From: Metaphire vulgaris
Lineage: Eukaryota > Annelida > Clitellata > Crassiclitellata > Megascolecidae
Direction of reading: 5' to 3'
DNA: 64,000 nt
NCBI GenBank assembly: GCA_018105865.1
Contig: CM030849.1
Location: forward strand, 7,622,900-7,686,899
In this document: positions 57,317 to 64,000 of the stretch, in pieces
Numbering within the stretch: the first letter of the stretch is position 1
Layout of the letters: each line of letters begins with the position of its first letter
The notes under the pieces: model-generated
The model's input: only the letters and a program-made list of their open reading frames with translations
Told to the model about the DNA's origin: nothing
The model's database searches: none
Position numbers and translations under genes: made by a program

Positions 57317-60300
57317 TCATTCAGCGTATCTGGCTGGTCTTCTTATAACTCTTCGTGGTCTCTGACGTCTAGTTTCTGTTTCATCGTGAATTCCAACTGT
57401 TTCTGAACTCGGTTCTAACATCTCGTCGCTAGTAGTCTTCCTTTTTTCCTCTTCGAAAATCTCTTCACTTCCATGAGTTCGTTCTTCTTCCTGATCGTCT
57501 TCATTCTCTTGCGAGACTTCTTTTTCTCCATAAGCTTTGTATAACAACATCTTATCCATGTGAGTCACGAATATTCTTCCTCGTGGCTTCTTTTGGACTC
57601 TATAGTTGAGTGGACCTGTCCGTTCTAATACAATGTACGGTCCTTCGTAAAACTTCTGCCATTTTGGATAGTGTCCTCTTCTTCTCCGAGGTACAAATAT
57701 CCATACCTCGTCTCCGATTTGAAACTTCTTCTGTCGTACCTTTAAATCATATCTGTCTTTTCGTCTCCTTGCAGCTGTCTTCAGATTCTCTCTTACGACT
57801 GCGTAGGCGTCAGTGAATTTCTCCTTCAGGTCTTCTATATAATCAATGTACGGTGTCCGACTGTTCTGTGGCACCGGACCGTAGACTAAATCTACCGGCA
57901 TTCTATTCTCTTTTCCGAACATTAAATAATTTGGGGTATACCCCGTGCATTCATGTACTGAAGCTCGATAAGCTGCTGTCGTTAATGGTAATACCTCATC
58001 CCAATTCCGATGGTTTTCTTGCACCATTTTCCCTATCATGGAATTCATGGTACGGTGGTAGCGTTCCATGAGTCCATTCGTTCTTGGTTCATAACTCGTG
58101 GTGCGCACTTTATCAATGCCAAGTAACTTACACATCTCCCGAAACACTTGCGATTCGAAAGCTGGTCCCCTATCTGATAACAGTCTCAACGGTGTTCCAT
58201 ACACAATACATATCTTCTCGATGAATATCCTAGCAATAGTCTCTGCTTCTTGATTCCTCATGGGTATCGCTTCTACGAATTTGGTAAAATGATCTTGTAT
58301 CGTCAAAATATAGATGTATCCGTTCCGACTTCTTGGATGTGGTCCCGTTACATCCATTGCCACAATTTCCCATGGCGCTCCGCATGGTATCGGACTCAAC
58401 TTGGCGTTCCTCGGTGCTCGTCCCTGACGATATCTCTGACAAGCTATACACTTGAGACAAAACCTTTCGGTGTCTTTTGACCAACCGGGCCAATAAGCCC
58501 TTCTACGCACTTGATGCCGTGTGCGTCTCACACCAAGGTGTCCTCCTGTCATACCTGAGTGTATTCTATTCAAGAAATCGTTCCTCAAGCTCTGTGGTAT
58601 CACTAACTGTAAGTGTCCCTCCACACTCACTCGATACAAAAGATCATCTCTTAACATCAACTGGTCTCTCTGGTGCCATAGGGTCTTAGTCTTCTCATCT
58701 TCTGTTAATATTTCCGAGAATTCCGGAGGTCCGTTCTCTACCCATTCTCGTAATCTGGCGATGAAAGGATCTTTCTTTTGTTCTTTGTTTATAATGGTAT
58801 CATTCCAATCTACATGTACAGTTGCCACGACTTTCTCAATCGTGTCTTCCGGTCTTCTTGACAAGGCGTCCGCATTCGCGTGACTTGTACCTGGTCTATG
58901 CTTTATCGTGAACGTGTATTCAGATAGACACTCTTGCCACCTCGCTTGCTGTCCAATAGGCTCAGGAGTCCTGTTCAACCACTGTAATGCAGCGTGATCC
59001 GTCCGTAACAAAAATGACCTTCCTAACAGGTACGCTCTATAATACTTGACGAAGTATACAACGGCTAACAGTTCTCTTCGCGTTACACAGTAATTCTTTT
59101 CGGCACTTGACAATAATCGACTGCCAAAGGCTAATACTCTCTCGACTCCATTCTGCCTTTGCGATAACACAGCTCCTATGGCTGTATCCGAAGCATCTGT
59201 GTCCAATATATAGTCTCCTTCGTCCAATGGTAAGCCTAATACTGGTGCTGTCGTTAACTTCTCTTTCAGTCTCTCGAAAGCTGTCTGTTGTACCTCGCTC
59301 CAATGGAACCTGACTTGCTTCTTCGTTAGTTCTGATAAAGGTGAAGCCAATCTCGAAAAATCTGGGACAAACTTTCTGTAGTATGAGCAAAGTCCCAAGA
59401 ACGCTCGTACTTCTTTCAAGCATCTCGGCACCGGCCAATTTAATACTTTCGTTATCTTCTCTGGATCTGTGGCAACTCCTTTGGCGGATACGACATGACC
59501 CAGGAAATGAACTTCCTTCTTCATCAGCTTGCATTTTTCTGGCTTCAGCTTTAGTTGTGCTTCTCTGAATCGTTGGAATACTTCTCGAAGTCGTTCGACG
59601 TGTTGCTCTGGCGTCTCAGAAAATACTATAACATCGTCCAGATATACCAGACACATGAAGAAATTGAGTCCAGAAAGAACTATGTCCATCGTGCGTTGGA
59701 ATGTAGCTGTAGCTCCGCACAATCCCATTGGCATGACTTTCCATTTAAAAGCTCCTCGTCTAGTGACAAAAGCGGTTTTATCTGCGTCTGTGCTGTTCAT
59801 CTCAATTTGGTGGTATCCGCTTCTTAGATCGAGCGTACTGAACCACTTTGCCCCAGCTAAAGTATCCAAGCAATCAACTATTCTGGGCAAAGGATACGCG
59901 TCTCCTTTTGTGGTCGCATTCAACGCTCTGTAATCTAAGCAAAATCTCATGCTTCCATCCTTCTTGCGTACTAACACTACATTAGACGCCCATTCACTTT
60001 GTGCTGGTTCAATCAATTCTTCTTGTAGCATCCTATCCACATGTTCGTCTATAATTTCTCGATGTACTTGAGGTTGTGACCTTAAGGACTGTCGAATTGG
60101 GTTTGCCGTTCCCGTGTCGATCTTATGTTGAGTGACTTTGCAATGTCCTAAATCATTCTCGTCCAGCGAGAACACATCTATGTACTCGAGCAATAGCAAC
60201 TTCAACTCGGCTTTGTTCCTATCAGGTACCTCAGCTTCAGTTCCATCCAGCATTTCTTTCACTACTTTCATTGCTTTTGACATTTGCATGCTTTCATTTT

Positions 60301-61483
60301 CCACAGACTGTTGCTTCTTCAATACTTCAACGGGATGTACAATGCCTAGTCCATCGTTCTGGTACAATACCGCGGGTGAGTCATTCAGATTTATCACCCT
60401 CACAGCGGCTTCTGCTGTTCTTCCCAATACAACCCTGGCGGCGTGTACCCCGGACTTAATCTCCTTGTACTCTGTCATCCAATTTGCAGACGTAGCTTGC
60501 TCCGTCCCGTGCACTACCCTTATTGGTACATTCATTTCGGATCTTGGAGGAACTACTACTCTTTCAGCTACTTGCACTCGTCGACACTGAAGTGGACTTT
60601 CTTGGGTGATGGATGGTATTCTTCTTCTTCCTATGTATACAGCTGCGTTGGAAAAATTAATCCAACATTGATTCTCCGTGAGAAAATCCATTCCCAGTAG
60701 TATCTCCGTTATCTGTTCGCATACGATGAAATTCACCTCCCTTCGACATTTTCTGGCGAATTTCACGGTCGTGGTTACTTGTCCAACCACTGGTATTTCA
60801 CTCCCGTTTGCTGCTCGTAGCATCTGGGGTGCTGGGTCTAACGTCAGTCCTTTAGTCAAACTGACTGGCAATAGACTCACCTCCGAGCCTGTGTCTATTA
60901 GACACTTATGTTCCTGCTCGTTAATGAGACCTTTAACGTAGACGGATCTCTTCTTGCCTTTACCTCCAGTCATCCTCACTACGCTTCGGTTCTCGATGAT
61001 CCTTCTGGGTGCTGTATTTCCAGTTCTTCTGCAGTCTCTAGCCAAATGCCCTCTGCCTTGACATTTATAACATTGTACTTGACTTTTCCAGTTAAAACTG
61101 GGTTGCGTCGTTCTATCGCCATGGTCCACTGTCTTCGGCTTCGTCACAGCCGGATCTCTGGCTGTTGTTGCTTTTACTTCCACTTGCTTCGGTGCTCCAT
61201 CTTCTTTCGTTAATAAAAGCCGTTCCATTTCTCTTTGCCATTTCTCTTGGTTAAGTCTCTGTTCGGTCGTGAACTCTGTTAGTTGTTTGAATAACCGTTC
61301 AGACACGTCTTCTTCCGTTGTAGCTCGAACTTGACGTTGATCATCTGTGTATCTTTTTCGGTAGACTCGTTCGTCTTCAGTGGCTCGTTTATAACTTTCC
61401 AACCTCAAAGCCACACGGTAAGCTTCGTCCAACGTTCGCGGTTCTCTCTCTCTAACCTTGAGCGAAAGCTCTCTATCTGACAT
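57317..61483 (-). CDS. Gypsy Pol polyprotein (1,388 codons, uninterrupted)
   Basis: Domains in order: end of gag (MSDRELSLKVREREPRTLDE), CCHC knuckle (CYKCQGRGHLARDC, about residues 138-151), protease (CLIDTGSEVSLL, about 195-205), RT with YLDD near residue 612, RNase H with DTDASDTAIG near 760, integrase HHCC from about 974 (HSGMTGGHLG), core DVTGPHP near 1043, then LSDRGPAF and LMERYHRT. The tail is Glu-rich and then basic (RQRPRRVIRRPARYAE). The start shown is only the first Met after the shift: the true frame enters from gag. All catalytic motifs are present. Confidence 0.95.
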   Translation of the reverse strand: MSDRELSLKVREREPRTLDEAYRVALRLESYKRATEDERVYRKRYTDDQRQVRATTEEDVSERLFKQLTEFTTEQRLNQEKWQREMERLLLTKEDGAPKQVEVKATTARDPAVTKPKTVDHGDRTTQPSFNWKSQVQCYKCQGRGHLARDCRRTGNTAPRRIIENRSVVRMTGGKGKKRSVYVKGLINEQEHKCLIDTGSEVSLLPVSLTKGLTLDPAPQMLRAANGSEIPVVGQVTTTVKFARKCRREVNFIVCEQITEILLGMDFLTENQCWINFSNAAVYIGRRRIPSITQESPLQCRRVQVAERVVVPPRSEMNVPIRVVHGTEQATSANWMTEYKEIKSGVHAARVVLGRTAEAAVRVINLNDSPAVLYQNDGLGIVHPVEVLKKQQSVENESMQMSKAMKVVKEMLDGTEAEVPDRNKAELKLLLLEYIDVFSLDENDLGHCKVTQHKIDTGTANPIRQSLRSQPQVHREIIDEHVDRMLQEELIEPAQSEWASNVVLVRKKDGSMRFCLDYRALNATTKGDAYPLPRIVDCLDTLAGAKWFSTLDLRSGYHQIEMNSTDADKTAFVTRRGAFKWKVMPMGLCGATATFQRTMDIVLSGLNFFMCLVYLDDVIVFSETPEQHVERLREVFQRFREAQLKLKPEKCKLMKKEVHFLGHVVSAKGVATDPEKITKVLNWPVPRCLKEVRAFLGLCSYYRKFVPDFSRLASPLSELTKKQVRFHWSEVQQTAFERLKEKLTTAPVLGLPLDEGDYILDTDASDTAIGAVLSQRQNGVERVLAFGSRLLSSAEKNYCVTRRELLAVVYFVKYYRAYLLGRSFLLRTDHAALQWLNRTPEPIGQQARWQECLSEYTFTIKHRPGTSHANADALSRRPEDTIEKVVATVHVDWNDTIINKEQKKDPFIARLREWVENGPPEFSEILTEDEKTKTLWHQRDQLMLRDDLLYRVSVEGHLQLVIPQSLRNDFLNRIHSGMTGGHLGVRRTRHQVRRRAYWPGWSKDTERFCLKCIACQRYRQGRAPRNAKLSPIPCGAPWEIVAMDVTGPHPRSRNGYIYILTIQDHFTKFVEAIPMRNQEAETIARIFIEKICIVYGTPLRLLSDRGPAFESQVFREMCKLLGIDKVRTTSYEPRTNGLMERYHRTMNSMIGKMVQENHRNWDEVLPLTTAAYRASVHECTGYTPNYLMFGKENRMPVDLVYGPVPQNSRTPYIDYIEDLKEKFTDAYAVVRENLKTAARRRKDRYDLKVRQKKFQIGDEVWIFVPRRRRGHYPKWQKFYEGPYIVLERTGPLNYRVQKKPRGRIFVTHMDKMLLYKAYGEKEVSQENEDDQEEERTHGSEEIFEEEKRKTTSDEMLEPSSETVGIHDETETRRQRPRRVIRRPARYAE

Positions 61484-61488
61484 AGCTT

Positions 61489-62322
61489 CTAGAAATGCGT
61501 CCTCGCAATGATTTCTGTTGTGTCATTCGTGGGACCAGGAAAAGCTAACGCTACCAGCTTTCTTATGTCATGCAGGAGATCTGCCAAGCTTTCCTTTTCA
61601 CGTTGCTTCCTGCATCTCAACTGCGTACGGAACGTTTCTTGCTGTGCTTCCAGTCCGTACCTCTGTCTTAACCTTTCTACTAGTTCTCTGTACGTCACAT
61701 TCTCTCTGGCACCAAAATCCCACAATAATTGCGCTGGTCCTTTCTCCAAAGCGCATTGTAGAAATGCTCCTTTGTCAGCGTCTGTCCATTCGTTGTATCG
61801 GGCACAGACTTCAAATTGGCGTATAAACGTTTCTAGAGGTGTGGAACCGTCAAATTTGTTCGGCTTCATCGGTGTTCGCTTGAAGTTGTTCCACCGTTCT
61901 TCTCTTCTGTATCGTGGTCTCGAGTATCTTTCATCTTCAGAGTCTGACTGCTCCCTTCTGTCCATTGACCTTAAGTACCTTGGCTCATCTGCACGTTCTT
62001 CCTTCACTGTTACAGATTCTGGCCAATCATACCTCAGCGGGACTCTTTTGCTTGCAGACATCGGACTACGTGTCTGTCTCCTGTGGGTACTACTAAGTAC
62101 ACGTCCTCGTCCAAATCCACGAACACTGTTTTCGTTCGGGACATAGTGGTCTATCGCCCGTCTGCGATACTTATCCTTACCCTTAACTTCCGCTGATAGT
62201 TCTTTATCTATCATCGTTTCTAATAGCGAATCATGTTCAATGATTTCAGTAGTCTCCATATCAAGGTCTCCAAGACTCCTCAAGTCACATGGTTCGTGTT
62301 CCAAAGCTTCAGCCATTCGCAC
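61489..62322 (-). CDS. Gypsy Gag, ending in a one-base frameshift
   Basis: 277 residues. An acidic then Arg-rich N-terminus, and from about residue 150 a retrotransposon gag domain: NKFDGSTPLETFIRQFEVCA, then GAFLQCALEKGPAQLLWDF and YRELVERLRQRYGLEAQQ. It stops at TAG 61489-61491. The expected continuation (DAFLEAMSDREL) lies in the other frame, so gag and pol were probably one reading frame and a base was lost in the GCGAGGACG stretch; programmed frameshifting is the alternative. Confidence 0.88.
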   Translation of the reverse strand: MRMAEALEHEPCDLRSLGDLDMETTEIIEHDSLLETMIDKELSAEVKGKDKYRRRAIDHYVPNENSVRGFGRGRVLSSTHRRQTRSPMSASKRVPLRYDWPESVTVKEERADEPRYLRSMDRREQSDSEDERYSRPRYRREERWNNFKRTPMKPNKFDGSTPLETFIRQFEVCARYNEWTDADKGAFLQCALEKGPAQLLWDFGARENVTYRELVERLRQRYGLEAQQETFRTQLRCRKQREKESLADLLHDIRKLVALAFPGPTNDTTEIIARTHF

Positions 62323-62387
62323 AACCTTATTCTACCTGATGTAATTTGCCTTTTATTGAATCCACCCCACTTCTGCTGTACCAAATC

Positions 62388-63236
62388 TGTTGCGAACCGA
62401 CCTTATTGCTAATCTACCAGGATGACTGACGTCGGCCGCTAACAGTATTATCTTTCTTTCAATTAAGGCGGGTGGGTATTCGACTTAGCTTTTTGGCTAA
62501 GGTTTTATTATTATATGGCTGATTCCCCCTCTCTCTCTATTTCTCGTGTACTACCTCGATATCTCGACTCAGGTACTACCTCGATATCTCGTTCAGGTAC
62601 TACCTCGCTCTTCTGTCAGGTACTACCTCGCTCTTCTGTCAGGTACTACCTCGCTCTTCTGTCAGGTACTACCTCGCTCTTCTGTCAGGTACTTCTCTCT
62701 TCGGGTACTACCTCAGGTACTACCTAGGGATCTATCGGGCCTTTCCACGGCTCCTTCCTCTCCTAACGCGCCGCGGTCTTATCTTTTGATGGGCACAACC
62801 CTGCCCCCTTGGGAACCGCTTCCGCGGTGGATTGCCACTTCCTAGCGGAAATGTAGTACCTCGAAGGTACCTCCACCTATTTGGCACTCCAAGTCGAAAC
62901 TCAGTATACCAGCCTCGTGGCCATCTAAGGGACCTCTATTTATAGGACTCTGATACTACCTTTAAAAAGGTGTGCTATACTGCAACTACCTATCGGGCTA
63001 TAACTCAACAATACCTAGCGCCCTCTACTGGATATTCTATGTCTAACTTCCCTAGGCCCTTCACCTATTTATTATATAGTTATTATTATTAAAAGTCCTT
63101 AATTATTATTATTATTAATTTATTCCTTATTTAAACTACCTAACTGGCCATCAGCGCCATCTAGCGATTACCTTATAAACTATCTTCTTATATTTTATTA
63201 ATGGATCTCATACTTGCTATTATCAATTTCGCTACA
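62388..63236 (-). repeat. 5' LTR of gypsy element (849 bp)
   Basis: Matches 56093-56943 except for a 3-bp deletion and five one-base homopolymer changes. Just inside, the minus strand reads GATTTGGTACAGCAGAAG, a plausible primer-binding site starting at TGG. Confidence 0.93.
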
Positions 63237-63431
63237 ATAATAAGCTATAAGTTATATTGACCTTTAATAACCACAACTTCTTCATCATCATCATCGTCAT
63301 CATCATCATCATCACAATAATTATCTGGTTCCATCAAGTCTGCGTCGACTCCATGGGTTTTATTTTCCTTTCCTTTTATTTACAGTTTCATTTAACTTAG
63401 GCTATTCATAACTACGTGAGCTGCTTTGTAA
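63237..63431. other. Flank with ATC microsatellite
   Basis: TCATCATCATCGTC repeats at about 63278-63315; nothing else recognised. Confidence 0.5.
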
Positions 63432-64000
63432 ACCTACAACCCGCAACGATCAGATATTGATTGCGAGAGATCTCAACATCCACCTCGAACGTACCGCGGA
63501 TCGAGATAGCGTCAAATTCTAGCGGATCATTCGCGCCCATCATCTAACGCAGTCCAACTGATGAACTACGAGGGGGCTGCTCGATGCTGTCATTGTGCCT
63601 GAGGAAAAGGCCCCTGACGATGTCGGAGTGACTGAGTTCGGGCTGTCGGATCATAAGTTGGTCCACTGGTCACTACCCATGGTTAGCCCCGAGCCGGTGT
63701 AAGCGAGGATACGACGGAGGAGCTGGCGACATTTCAATCTTAACCAGTTCGTCGCGCGGCTTAAAGCATCATCAATCTGCAACCTCACCGACACCACCCC
63801 GTCTGCCACGGATCTCGCGTGCTGCTACCAGTCAGTCATAGCCAACATCCTGGACGACCTCTTTCCGGTCACCGAGCTTCGTCTGCGATCACGACACTCT
63901 CGGCCTTTCTACGACGCCGACTGCAGTTAGGCTCGACGGCAAGCACGTCGGTTGGAGCGCCTCTACAAAAAGCCAAGAAAACCTGTGCTGAGCAAGGCGC
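63432..64000 (+). mobile_element. LINE remnant, endonuclease region, runs off the window
   Basis: The plus strand reads ILIARDLNIHLERTADRDSV, then LLDAVIVPEEKAPDDVGV and GLSDHKLVHWSLP, then RRRSWRHFNLNQFVARLKAS: the GDFN..L and SDH motifs of an APE-type LINE endonuclease and the linker to RT (CR1/L2-like). Several in-frame stops (near 63520, 63558, 63702 and 63928) show it is dead. Confidence 0.8.

Larger units (their letters stand above)
56093..63236 (-). mobile_element. Ty3/gypsy retrotransposon, full length
   Basis: LTRs 56093-56943 and 62388-63236, gag 62322-61489, pol 61483-57317, minus orientation. ATAA flanks both outer edges (56089-56092 and 63237-63240), inside AAT repeats. Domain order PR-RT-RH-INT is conventional. 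LTR differences are six small indels with no substitution seen. It sits 19 bp from the Gmr1-like element in the same AAT tract. Confidence 0.93.

Noticed and set aside
61508..62146. Plus-strand frames over the gypsy gag and pol
   Set aside because: Antisense shadows of well-supported gag and pol.

Overview
This window is nuclear DNA from an animal, most likely a marine invertebrate. The evidence is spliced extracellular-domain genes, dense MITE, LINE, SINE, Ty3/gypsy and Helitron-like repeats, and long AT-rich introns. A Ty3/gypsy-type element with integrase before reverse transcriptase (the Gmr1 arrangement, first described from deuterostomes) and a fibrinogen-related gene fit an invertebrate deuterostome. 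That placement is inference; no species can be named from sequence alone. Positions 1088-1187 are a 100-N gap.

Host genes. (1) 2984-6161 (-) encodes a large intronless multi-pass membrane protein of unknown function. It is split by one single-base frameshift, and its last codons run into a LINE remnant. (2) 18978-24685 (-) is a complete five-exon gene that I assembled by splice phase: signal peptide plus PAN/apple domain, a 34-nt microexon, a fibronectin-II-like exon, and a fibrinogen C-terminal domain over two exons (371 codons including stop). (3) 32199-34423 (-) is an ankyrin-repeat protein fused to a cGAS/Mab-21-type nucleotidyltransferase with its three catalytic acidic residues; its ankyrin part carries two frameshifts. 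(4) 40770-43699 (+) holds the first three exons of an inverted paralogue of gene 2. A 12.3-kb LTR-bounded block follows, and no fibrinogen exons are seen downstream in the window. (5) A lone calcium-binding EGF exon (46343-46471, -) lies between two Helitron-like copies inside that block.

Mobile DNA. 43766-56073 is bounded by identical 225-bp LTRs and carries gag, protease, integrase, RT and RNase H in that order on the minus strand, with about 6 kb of nested repeats next to its 3' LTR. 56093-63236 is a conventional gypsy element (gag-PR-RT-RH-INT, minus strand) with 851/849-bp LTRs that differ only by indels. The left half carries LINE remnants, hAT-type MITEs with 8-bp target duplications, a foldback element with a telomere-like core, and an unclassified dispersed repeat. 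Two tRNA-derived SINEs and a TA-flanked long-TIR element lie between 34 and 39 kb. The window ends in the endonuclease region of a decayed LINE.

Together, a putative nucleotide-second-messenger sensor (ankyrin-cGLR) lies between two divergent PAN/fibrinogen-type lectin-like genes. This looks like an innate-immunity neighbourhood, but that is inference. Base quality matters here: the young retroelements show single-base indels almost everywhere and no LTR substitutions, so frameshifts in the host genes may be assembly errors rather than pseudogenisation.
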